Assembly: GCA_023974075.1 (NCBI GenBank)
Contig: CM043792.1
Span: 17,699,373 to 17,763,372, forward strand
Direction: 5' to 3'
Length of the DNA: 64,000 nt
Source: Chaenocephalus aceratus
Lineage: Eukaryota > Chordata > Actinopteri > Perciformes > Channichthyidae
Part shown: positions 53,561 to 64,000 of the stretch, piece after piece
How the letters are laid out: the number at the start of each line of letters is the position of its first letter
Numbering within the stretch: the first letter of the stretch is position 1
Made by a program: the position numbers and the translations under genes
The notes under the pieces: generated by a model
Database searches by the model: none
What the model was told of the DNA's origin: nothing
Seen by the model: only the letters and a program-made list of their open reading frames with translations

Positions 53561-56500
53561 CGGAGGTGTAAAGAAAATGTGAAACCTTTTATCAACTGGA
53601 CTATAAGTTGTATCAGTCAGAAGAGACCTGGCAGTCAAGTCATATTTCTTCTTACTGTTGGTTATTACTTGTGAAAAATGTGCTGCAGACATGCAAATAT
53701 TTCATTTTCATTTTATAAATCCTTTTTTATGTACTCTCCAAGTCACTGATAAAGCTTAAAAAAACTGACTTTCACATTGCCCCTGAGTCTTTCTATCTGC
53801 AGCCATGCCCTGCACTCTCCATCGATCTCTCCTTACTCTCCATCACTCTGTTAGGTGAATAATTAGCTTGGTCTACAGGTGGAGGGCAGTAGTGATGAGG
53901 TGGCTTTTTTGTGATCAGACCCAGAATAGGCCTGCTGCTTCGCCCTCGTAAAATGCCTCGACCCTTTTTCACTTTTATAGATGGAGGAGTAGAATATATG
54001 GCTTTATTTACGAGGACAGGCCCTGACAGATTTAATATTTGAATTCGGTTTTACGACCTGAACATAGGGCTGCGCAGGCACTCTTTATGAGCCAGCGGCG
54101 GGACCACCGGGCGGGGGACAGGGGGCAGGAAGTGACAGATACAGCCATCCCTCATGTATCTCTGCCTAAATACCGAACATATCTCTGCCGGCTCTAACCT
54201 CACACCGCTCCTCCCCCGCATGTCTCTATCATCCTCCGACAGTCCTCCCCTCATCTCCTTTCCACCCATAACTCCAATGAGAAGACATGGCCATGGAGCA
54301 GACAGTGCAAGTCTAATAGATGGGAAATTGATGGTTCAAACGATTCAGCGCTGGCACTAGGGGAAGATTCATGCCAGAGACAACTCCAATCTATTGGTTT
54401 AGAGATTGATGGATCAGAAGATACAGCCCGAAACTTTCCAAGCTTTTCACGGCTTCAGCGGTACACAGCCAATACTTTACGAGTTCAGGGTTCAGACCAT
54501 TAACAGCTGATATTGCAGCGAGGCATAGGAGAGCTGATTGATGAGTGTGATGATTCAAAGTCTTCTGTGTAGATTGGTGGTCATTTTTAAAGCAGAAGTC
54601 AAATTGTGTTTCACAATGAAAAAAAAATCCCCTTACCCATCTAGTAGCATGAAAAGTTTGATTACTTTTAATGGAAATCAATAGGGTTTCAGCACTCGCT
54701 CTCCAAGAGAATTTTTAATCAAGAAAAATTCATTATTTTACCTTACACACACACACACAGACACACACGCGTGCACACACACGCATACACACACACTCGC
54801 GCGTGTGCAACACAAGAGCCAATAAATAATTAGGATAGCCTCTAACACGGACACCAATTTTTGTTCCAATTAAAGCGTTTTTACCATTCGACACCTCAAA
54901 AAGGTTGATTAAGTAAAACTTCCAAAACAGAAACTTTGACAAAAAAATCAAGGGGGTCTTCAAAGAGTCTAATCCGGTGGGACTCAAAGCAGTTCCCATG
55001 GGAACTGGCAAATGAGCGTCTACCCAGCCTCGCCCCCCCCCAGCTCAGCGTTGGAGAACACTGTGATTATCGATCCGTCTGAGGGGCGAACAGCTCAAAC
55101 AATCAATGCCTCTTTGAAACCCCGGGGGGTTGTGGGATAGAGGAGGGACAGTGTGCGTGTGCGCAGAGACGGGGGGTTGTGGCAGTGCCAAAGTGATTTC
55201 TGTCCGACACAAAACACCAGCTTAATTGACGGGTTTAAAATTGGTTTAAAAGGCCTGGTGCCCCCAACCACCTCCTCCCAAGATGGCATCCAGGCAGAGC
55301 ACCGCTTACAGGTATTAGTGTCATTATCCGCTGTGGGGATAGAGGTGAGGAGCCGGTCAGGGGCTAAGCAGACTGGGACAGCAGCAATCAAAACACTTCA
55401 CGGCCGGCCTGGTGAGGAACAGTTCAGACATTTCACCCACACTCACTGAATAGTTCAGCATGAACAATCTTACTGCAGTAGTGTTGTTGAAACTGTTACA
55501 AACACAGAGCATACTGATAGTATAACAAAAAACAAACAAAGGTGGAAAGAGAAAAAGTATAAACTGTAGAGAGTCTGGGAAATGTAAGGCCTCATATTTT
55601 ATGAATAGGAATGTTGTGAAATACCGATATTGACGATCACTGTGATATCAAATAAATGAAATGATTGCAACGTGTTATTGATTCACAAAATTCTAAAGTT
55701 TGTGCTAATGACCCAGTGGACAATACACTTTTCTACTGTTTATGCTTACACACTCTTTTTAAGTGAAAATCTAAAACTTTGAAAGTGTTAATCAGATAAT
55801 TAACAGTAGTAGTTTACCAGCAGTAGTTTTTTTTTAATACATCAGTCTTATATTTGTAGTTTTTGGTCATGTTTCCTATCCGTTTGTAACAAACAACCTC
55901 CTTTTACTTCATCAAATGAATTGCAGATGTGTATACAAATATCACAAACAAGTCAGACAGGGAAAGGAACACAAACAAGCAAAAATAGAGGTTGTTTTAT
56001 AAAAAAAAGGTGAACAAAAACCCATTTGGAAGAGAAATGAGAACTGATTACCCAAACTGTTTTAAACATCCATCAGGGCTACAGACCACCAGTTGTGGTT
56101 TTTTCTTGATCTGCTGTACTAACTATGCTTCCCCACTGTTTAGCAAGGCAAGGCCATTTCATTAATAAAGCACTATTCAGACACAAGGCAAGTGCTTTAC
56201 AGGAGTATATAAATATGTTAAACCGTTAAGAAAGCATACAATTAAAATGACAATACAATAGCAAAACAAAAATTCCCAGCTCTAAGAGTTAACTTTGTTC
56301 AGTACAGTAAATCTTTGAACACGAAAACTCTAAATGATGTTAGAATATTTACAAATTGATCAATAATGACGATCATCATTAGTTGCAGCCTTGCTTTAAT
56401 TACCACACAGTTAATGGGATAACAAACCAGACTGGTGTTACAGTGTGTGTTGAGTCTGTGGAGAGTGTGTGCTCAGTGAGAAAACTGATGTTTGGCTGTG

Positions 56501-57680
56501 GGCTTTGTCTAGTCTCAACAAGTCACACACTGATCAAACTGAAGGCCAAGGATGGACTCCCCCCCCCCCCCCCCCACCCCCCCGGAGCGGACTAAATAAT
56601 TAACCGGCCTTTAATTAAACCTATAAGCGAGCAAATGACCCCCGGGCCAGAGGCAGAGCAACGGGGGGTGAGGGAGACGGATATCGAGGGAGGTGTGTAT
56701 GTATGTGTATGTGTGTAGGGTTGATATAAAATAGTAACACACAGGGAGGAGAAAGTGGCCCTGATGAGTACATACGGTAGCACAGCCTGGCCAGCTCATT
56801 TAATCTGACATTTGAGCCATCGCCACGGGAAGCGACTGTAAGGAGGCAGATACGCAGGCATCTGACTCAGAGGAGCGAGGGACAAGCGGAGGTCCATCCA
56901 TCTGAGCAGGTGAATGAGACGAGGAGCCGATCAATAAGGCAATGGTTTGATAGAGTGTTTGTGAGTGGCTGCGTTTCCAGCTATTGAACTTTCTGCGTTT
57001 CTAATAAGGGGGAAGATTTATAACGGCAGCTAACTAATGACTGAACACTGAATGGTGAGCCCACAACCAGAATGTGATAACCAGGGGAGCCAGCGTTGTG
57101 TTGGGAAATTAAACACTTTAAAGGCCACTATAATAGTATGCTCCTCTCACATGAATTGGATTGTCAAAGACGCAACAATAAAACACAAAGCTTTCTAGGA
57201 TTATGTTAACAGTTTAGTCATATTATTTGCTTATTCCTATGAATATATTTCAAATGTATTAGCTCTGTTAAAATACTAGACTGGGACTTCGCAGACATTT
57301 TCTATTAGGGAAAAAACTCCTTGCATCTTGATTTACTGGGGTCATTAATGACACTTATACAATATAATAGAATCTGACAAAACATTTAACATAACATGAT
57401 CCTTTCCTAAACAAGTCGTTCTGTTTCCAGGGAAGACAGAAGTTTACTTTAGAAACACTGTATGCTTGGTATGAGCGTTTCACATTTTTGCTAACATCTT
57501 CTGCACTTTAGTTTATATAATATGTACATTTGCAGTCATCCCAATCAGCCATTATAGACAAGAATAAGGCTTGGAATCCTTTTTAGCTGATACTATAATG
57601 TGAAAATATAATCAACCTACTTTGGCATGCATAAGCAAAGGAGTTATAAAAATGTACTATATAGTTTATAACACACTATA
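53561..57680. other. Non-coding intergenic stretch with simple repeats
   Basis: Contains a CA/CG-rich tract at about 54745-54810, a decayed fish repeat at about 56150-56225 (AAGGCAAGGCC ... CACAAGGCAAGTGCTTTACA), and a poly-C run at 56559-56583 broken by one A. No supported gene; the 98-codon frames at 55095-55449 on both strands are unrecognised. Confidence 0.5.
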
Positions 57681-57689
57681 ATGCAGCTG

Positions 57690-58150
57690 TATACAAACTG
57701 TAAGGGCATTTGTACACCCCAGCGTGTGCACTCCGCTCTGCATCAGCCAAACGACTCGCTGCACCCTCGCTGCGAGGGGGACCCAAGTTCCCATCAGCAA
57801 AAGCACGTGGGTTTGCTATCCTGGCTCCAAAATGGTGGAATGAGCTCCCCATTGACATCAGGACAGCAGATAGCCTGCACATCTTCCGGCGCAGACTGAA
57901 AACTCATCTCTTTGGACTCCACCTCGAGCGATAGAATTACTAACAAAGAACTGCTAACAGAGCACTTATATACTAATAAAGGACTGGCTTATCTATAGCC
58001 AGTTGAGTAGCACTTGAAATGCTTGGCTCTATGAAACCTGATGTACTTATATGATTCTGTGTTCTTCAAGGTTGTGTCTTCCTGGTCGAATGTACTTATT
58101 GTAAGTTGCTTTGGATAAAAGCGTCAGCTAAATGCAATGTAATTTGTAAG
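57690..58150 (+). mobile_element. 5'-truncated L2-clade LINE
   Basis: The frame 57710-57934 (74 codons) ends with FAILAPKWWNELPIDIRTAD and LHIFRRRLKTHLFGLHLER, the conserved C-terminal tail of L2-clade reverse transcriptase ORFs in fish. The 3' end after it finishes with GTAAGTTGCTTTGGATAAAA followed by GCGTCAGCTAAATGCAATGT, the 3' tail that L2/Maui-like LINEs use for target-primed reverse transcription and that partner SINEs copy. All sequence upstream, including the endonuclease and the catalytic RT domain, is missing, as in most LINE insertions. Confidence 0.85.
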
Positions 58151-61100
58151 TGTACAGTATTTGTAAAACTATGATGACATATTTTATGCGATTAAAACTG
58201 TGCTTATATCATTTTTCAATAACTATCTAATCAGCACCATTTTATCTTATGGGTACCAAAGGAGTTCACTTATATCTGCTACATTATTGTGTGTTCGAAA
58301 CCATTTATTACATAATAATATGTTGCTTGTGGATTTTAATAAAGGAAGCAAAGTGTTGCTCCTCATTTTCTTTTATCTTGAATGTCAAATTATACAGAAA
58401 TCCAAGCCATTTTCTTGTCGCTAATGACCGATTGTGATACGTGATACGTGATTGTAGATATGCAGATTTACTTGACATCTAAAATAAACGGCATGAGGAG
58501 ACCCTCCTGTATTGTCCAATTAGCCCTCCAGTTCCTACATCTCCAATTAGGTCCCCAGTAATGTCAGACTTCTCTGCTCTAATTCCACCAAATAGTACAA
58601 GACATGGAGAATCGGATCTAAAAAGGCTATCATTTTCATCACCATAACATTGGTTACAGTGACAGCACTCTCATTTAATCAATTAAATCTCAAGAAGCGT
58701 GTCATGCCACACACCCACTACTCTTCCCACATGCCTGCACACTCTTATGTTCTTCCTTTCGCTTTGCAGTGGCACAAGCACTCAGAGGGCCAATCAATCA
58801 CACCTTTGCTCAGACGCGCGCCAACACAAATACACACACATGCAGGGCTAAAGGTGCCAGGGCGGCTCTAAGTTCACTATACCAGACCAATGATATCAAC
58901 CGTTTTGCCCATCAGCCCCATGGCACGCAGCAGAACAGATCACTCTCTTTCTCCCCATTAAAGCAACTCCCGACCCTGATGCATGCGCCACTTTTTAAAT
59001 GGTGGTAAAAAGGAAATGAATCTCTCCCTGGGCCGCTGTGGCAGGATATTAATCTAGCAGCTTCACTCATCTCCTCATCTCTTCTCTCTTTGCCTGATAA
59101 TCCCCTCCTCATCAACAGCGTGCCAACCACAGGTGCATGAACAGTAATTCATTAGGATGTGAAACTCCCCTCACACCTCTTCTCTCCTCCTCTTTCTCCC
59201 TTTTGTCAGGCCTCCGGCACATTGTTGCAGGTGTATAATTTTTCCATCAGTTATAACAAGATATTGATGGGCCTTCTTTCTTTTTATGTCAAAGGGGAAA
59301 TCATTTTAGCATTGACTGGAGCTCGGTTTCAACCTTCAATTTAGCAAGAGTCTGTCTTTGTTCGAAAAAACCTCAGTAATTATGGCTGTAATTAGACTAA
59401 ATGACATACATAATTAATCACTATCTGCAAACCTTTTTCAATACCCCAGTTTAGTTGCTTTGTGATCACCACGGACATCTAAAACAACCAGACATGTTCC
59501 CTGAGAATGAGCCCGTCTCCCTGTGGGCCCCTCAGTAACAAGTGCGTCACCTTGTTTTAAACTGCGATTATAGCTCCCCTCCTGGGCTGATCAATATCAT
59601 TTTGAAAATGCCACTACACAGCAGTGGGAACATATTGCAATGAGTCAGACCTCAGAAAGCTTTAAAACAAATAAACAAGCACATTTGTGGTTAGTGAAGA
59701 ATTGGTAAGATAGCCTACATATTTTCAATTAAGTCCTGTTTGAAATGAATGGGTGTAATTGTAAGAGTCAAAATGATCACTTTATGAAAAGTGGTGCTAT
59801 TGTTCCTGAGTGCATCCTCACACGGTATCTGCCCCCTGGGCATATTAATACTGTTTCTTCTCTCAGCTGAGGAGCCTCTAGTGAGAGCCGATAAAGCAAC
59901 ATGATTCTTATCAGAGCATTAACCCCTGTACTGCTCCCAGAGTTTACACCCGCCTGACGCAGCAGGGTGAGGCTGGTGGGTGGACCCTCGGGGAGACAAA
60001 CGGGCTGATAAAGCTAAACTCATTATCTGTTACTGACACTTCGGTCAGGGGTCAGGCCTAATCTGAGCCCAGAGGAGACCGGACGCTTGGCCACTCCGCG
60101 ACCTGGCTCTGTAACAGCCCTTAATCGGATCTGAGGTTAATGTGCTGCCTCTTTATGAAAAAACAGCAGTAGGGAGAAAGCGGAGAAATAAGCACCCTCT
60201 CCCTCTCCCCAGAGAATCAACACTTAGCCCACACGACTGAGCCGTGACTGAGACGAAAAAGAGCACGGTGCAAAATAAATATCATTAACCCACAATTAAA
60301 ATCCTGTTCTCTGTCCTAACATCCTTTATTGTTCTCATATCTCTGTCCAATTACAACATGCCGGAGTAATTACGGCTACATTAAAAAGTAATGAAGTTAT
60401 ATGAGCAGGAGTGTTTCCACAGGGCGATCTGACAGAAGGTAGAGAGAGGAATCACTGACGCTGGTGGATGACCTGCTCATCGCTGCCCATGAGGTGAAAT
60501 GTCAAACAGATGACTCCGCAGCACCCAGGATTACCACCAATTCAACTGATTTCCCCGTCAAGGGCAAACTGCAATCAATCACATTGCCTCTGGGGTAGTC
60601 ATTATGCTTCTTAACTGGTCAACATGATCTTGTAGCCATGGAGACAGGTTCATACCCAGAGGACACATGGATGCCTGGTGTGTGTTATGTGTTGACTAGG
60701 TAACTAGCCCCTGGACTGGCTATGGCAGCAGAATGAGCAACATACCATTTCTTAGTTTAATGTTTTGACAATAAAGCTGACATTTTGAAAAAAAAAACTT
60801 GAACTTTCATTTGTACATGAGACATCTTTCATTATGGTTATATGTCAAATAGTTGAAATGACATTTTGTGAATTACAAAGAGATTTAAGAACAAGGACAA
60901 ACTTTCATTATTAGGGCCAAGCATAATCAAAAATTAGTCGACGGATCCATTTTTGTAATCCTTTTTGACAATAGTCAAAATGTTGAGATTAAAAATGTAA
61001 ATGCCATTTTAACAATAATTTGAAAGGTTGAACATAAACTTGACATTTCAAGATCCATGTTAAACTTTTGAGAATACATATTAAAGTGCAGAATAACAAA

Positions 61101-62246
61101 ATATTCCTCTATTTTTTTCCCTTGAACCTGGCCCTAATACTCTTTTGTCATTTTGTTCATCTTTATAAAAAACATAGTGTGTTTGTGTGTGTACATGTTT
61201 ACAGATGTTGCAGTGTAAACACACTTGTTTTTGTGTGTGTGAATGGGCTGTGAATTGCCTGAGTGAGGCTGTTAAGCGAGGGTCAGAGATGAGAGCAAGG
61301 TAATTTGAGGTTGGAAATGAGCGATGTCCTTTCTCATTTGAGCGCCACAGAGGCCTCAGCCTCTCACAGACCCCACCTCCTCTTATATGGCAGCTTCCCT
61401 CCGTTGTGTTTGTTTCTCGTAATATTGAAGAAGAGAGTGAAAAGGAGGAAAGTGGTAAAAAAAACAAAAACAGGGATTTGGAAATTAGATATCAGCCCAG
61501 GCCTTTGAAGAGGAAGTAATCCCCCTTTAGAGTCAAAGACAGCAGATCAAAAAGACAGGTGGGAGAAAGACAGAAATAGAGGAGGAGAGGGAGAGGAAAA
61601 GAAACAGAGGGAAGGAGGAAGGAATCTGGGTGCTAGTATAGATTGAGCTTGTGTCTGAGCTGCTCCACACATGAGTGGAGATCTGACACAGTCACAGCAC
61701 TGGTCCTGCCGGTCTGAGATCTGTGGCTCTGAGGGAAACTCATATTCCCATGGACGGAACAAGGACAGGCGAATATAAAGAGAAGGTGAAATCAAATGAC
61801 AAGAAAAGGAGAAATGACTGAGGATCCAAACAGGAACACACATAATAAATGACATGTTTTTAAGTTGTGTTGTATTAGTATTAAGCTCTGAGAGACAGGG
61901 AAGACGAGTCAGTTTACTTATTGTGTGGTGCAGTTTACTAATCGTACTTACATTTTATTTAATTTTTATTCTGTTTTGCACTGGGAGTTGACTTTTACAC
62001 TTTATATTTATTATGCTACTCTAATACTATTTTCTTTCTAATAAAGTTGTAATTTTAAATCACTCTTTCAAACACGATATTCTTATGGGATTAATAAAGT
62101 TCTATATTTATTCTTATTTTATAGTATGTCATTCAATCTGCTGAATAACATACATTTTAATTATATCAACATTATGACTTTTGATTTGTAGTGCCTTTCA
62201 AAACTGATAAAAGTGTTTTCTAGGGTGTAACATTTGGGTATGTCAT
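58151..62246. other. Non-coding intergenic stretch
   Basis: No supported gene and no transposon with readable ends. A GA-rich tract lies at about 61555-61620. The segment around 59800-60620 has a mixed, non-repetitive composition unlike the AT-rich flanks, which could indicate conserved non-coding sequence, but this cannot be tested here. Confidence 0.45.
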
Positions 62247-62881
62247 GTTCTCATTCATAACACTCCGTTCGATGTCTCACTATGGGATGCGCCTCATCGC
62301 GGAGCAAACAGAAGCATCAATCTCATTACGCCAATCCTGATTGGCTGGTGATCTTGACGTCAGCGTCAGGGAAATCACCCCCTATAAGTAGCTTGCGCCA
62401 CAACGCATGCTTCATTCAAACACCTCTTCTCGCTTCAGAGCACATCTCTACAGTAGCCGGGCAAGTTTCACTGTCCACAGACTGAATCCAAATACCCATT
62501 TCGGTCGACGGCGCTCGCCGGCTACTCCTTCTGCTTCGCAGAAAGACGGTAGTACTAACGCTGTTAGTATTTTACAAATCGACCCCGCCCTTCTCTTACC
62601 CGAGAAAGTAAGGTAGGTCCGATTTTTCAAGCTAGCAGCACACCTGTTGCTAGCTTGCTCCCTCTCTACAGACACCACGGTAGCGAGGAAGTTTTTTCTT
62701 TTCTCTCCTCCACGGAGGGGAAAAAGATTAAAAAGGAGCATACTGCCACACCAGTCAGTATTCTCCGGGAATAAAATACCCACACCGTCCTTTTTCTCCG
62801 GATTAAGGACACGGTGGTAATACCTTTTTCTCCCGTCCCACCTGTCGAGAGCGGGCCTCTCCACGACACGAGGCGACCAAG

Positions 62882-63803
62882 ATGGACGCCCCTCTCCCTC
62901 ACACCAGAGGAGTCAGGGACTCGGTGGCTCGACTCTGCGGCTGCGGGTTGAAGATCTCGGGCACAGACACACACCAGGTATGTTCGTCCTGCCTCGGGCT
63001 GGAACACACCTGAGGCGCTATCGACAACCCCGGCTCATGCGGACATTGTGTCCGCTTCACCGTTAAGAGCCTCCGCCGACGGTTAGCAAGACAAGCTAGC
63101 CTGTCGGAACAGGACCCCCCCCCATGTCCATGGACCCACCGGCCGGCAGTCAGGACACGGGGGCGTCCACCACAGAGAGTGAAACCCTCTCCGTGTCGGT
63201 CTGGGGCTCATTATCCGCGATGGCCACATAACCGGAATCCCGCGCCTGGCAGGCCGGGACCCGGTGACGACAAGACACGCGGGAACGGATTCCCGCGCTT
63301 TACCAAGCTGGGGCTCCTGGTTAGACCTCACCATGGTCTCACCCGCGGAGGATGTCCTCGAGCTGGACTATGAGGACGAAGAGGAGGACGCCCTGGCGTT
63401 CCTCCTTTCCGAGTCGGATGAACAAGAAGAGGACACCTTCATGTCATCGGCCCAGGCTGCAAAGCCTGGAGCGAGGGCTGCTCTCCCGGGCGATAGCACA
63501 CCAGCTTCGCCCGGTCTGAGCATGGACCTGCAGGCCGTGTGTAAACGCGCTGCGGTCAGACTCAACGTCCCGTGGCCTGAAATGGCCAAGGAGACCTCCA
63601 GGTCAGCAGCGGGCAAAAAGAGGCAACTCCTTCCGGTCTTCCCGTAAATGTTGGATGAAGTGTCGGTCTCGTGGAGAGACTGGCCCTTCAGCAACAAGGT
63701 CCCAATCCAGGGTGCCTCCTCCCTAGACTGCGACGGAATGGAGAGGCTCAGCCTGCTCCGCATACTGCCCATGGAACCGCTGGTAGCGGCCCACCTTCGG
63801 TAG
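62882..63803 (+). pseudogene. DIRS-like Gag, broken (copy 2)
   Basis: ATG at 62882 starts a frame with the Cys/His-rich pattern CGCGLKISG, VCSSCLGLEH and CGHC that matches copy 1. It is broken by TGA at 63011-63013 and a frameshift at the C run 63113-63123. A second frame (63264-63647) carries DLTMVSPAEDVLELDY, an acidic stretch and MDLQAVCKRAAVRLNVPWPE, stops at TAA 63645-63647, and continues in the same frame through DCDGMERLSLL and EPLVAAHLR to TAG at 63801-63803. The 18-residue repeats of copy 1 are not preserved. No functional Gag can be made. Confidence 0.8.
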
Positions 63804-63814
63804 AAGGTGGGCCA

Positions 63815-64000
63815 GGCCACTAGACTCGGGGCCTGGCTACATCCTGGGCTTTGTTCAAGGGTGTTTCCATCCAAGACATCTGTTCAGTGGCGAGCTGGTC
63901 CTCGCCGCTCACTTTTGTCCGCTTTTACAGGCTAGACGTCTCCGCTCCAAGTATGGCCCGCGCAGTGCTGGGCACCTTGTTGAGTCGGGACTCTACCTGT
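63815..64000 (+). pseudogene. C-terminal tyrosine-recombinase motif of DIRS (partial)
   Basis: In one frame from 63815 the sequence carries H (63818-63820), a TAG in the second position, T, R (63827-63829), then GLATSWALFKGVSIQDIC, SVASWSSPLTFVRFYRLDV and ARAVLGTLLSR. This matches the box II H-x-x-R and the catalytic tyrosine (TAC at 63926-63928) of DIRS tyrosine recombinases, which cut and rejoin the circular cDNA during integration. The TAG at 63821-63823, in place of a probable Ser codon, and the loss of the box I half make it inactive. It runs off the end of the window. Confidence 0.8.

Larger units (their letters stand above)
62247..64000 (+). mobile_element. DIRS-like retrotransposon copy 2, internally deleted, runs off the window
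   Basis: The element begins GTTCTCATTCATAACACTCC at 62247 and its first 200 bases match the start of copy 1 on the opposite strand. A TATAAG box occurs near 62383. Gag follows (62882 to about 63800), and then, within about 20 bp, the C-terminal tyrosine-recombinase segment (63815 onward). The reverse transcriptase, RNase H and methyltransferase parts that separate these in intact DIRS elements, normally several kilobases, are missing. The right terminus lies beyond the window. Confidence 0.85.

Overview
The window looks like nuclear DNA of a teleost fish, probably a percomorph. The evidence is a spliced vertebrate gene with long introns and AT-rich non-coding flanks, many CA/GT microsatellites, and a fish-type transposon mixture: hAT, Kolobok/T2-like, Harbinger-like, L2-clade LINE, Ty3/Gypsy-like and DIRS-like elements. 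No prokaryotic gene organisation is present.

The only host protein-coding gene I can support is a neurexophilin on the + strand, best read as nxph1 (nxph2 is the alternative). Coding exon 1 (17249-17305, 19 codons, signal peptide) and coding exon 2 (29519-30292, 257 codons plus stop) join in phase 0 across a 12.2 kb intron and give a secreted 276-residue preproprotein. A short upstream ORF (17109-17165) lies in the 5' leader. Candidate poly(A) signals lie near 31.06 and 31.44 kb. A GC-rich unassigned ORF at 8681-9124 is the only other stretch that looks as if it could be coding.

Region by region: 1-1685 non-coding; 1686-3130 Kolobok/T2-like transposon with a THAP-domain exon and TTAA duplications, itself interrupted by a dispersed fish repeat; 3131-7202 non-coding; 7203-8304 non-autonomous hAT with a perfect 8-bp target duplication; 8.3-17.1 kb mostly non-coding with a degenerate repeat at 11.5-12.2 kb; 17.1-31.1 kb nxph1, whose intron shows no recognisable transposon; 31.1-38.1 kb non-coding with microsatellites; 38.1-46.5 kb a dense transposon block; 46.5-64 kb non-coding DNA with a hAT element (48-49 kb), a long GT microsatellite (52.4 kb), a second copy of the dispersed repeat (53.3 kb), a 5'-truncated L2 LINE (57.7-58.1 kb) and a second DIRS-like element entering the right edge (62.2-64 kb).

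The most unusual part is 38.1-46.5 kb. A hAT-type element (TSD GTTGTAGA) contains a Harbinger-like element (TSD TAA), which contains a second hAT element (TSD CACTATAC) carrying a BED zinc-finger exon. All three layers have matching ends and target duplications, so the order of insertion can be read directly. Next to it lie a Ty3/Gypsy-type leader with a perfect 27-bp hairpin, a gag fragment cut exactly at an LTR-like segment, and a minus-strand DIRS-like element with in-frame 54-bp repeats in gag. The second DIRS-like copy, at 62.2-64 kb, has gag joined almost directly to the C-terminal tyrosine-recombinase motif, so it is an internally deleted relic.
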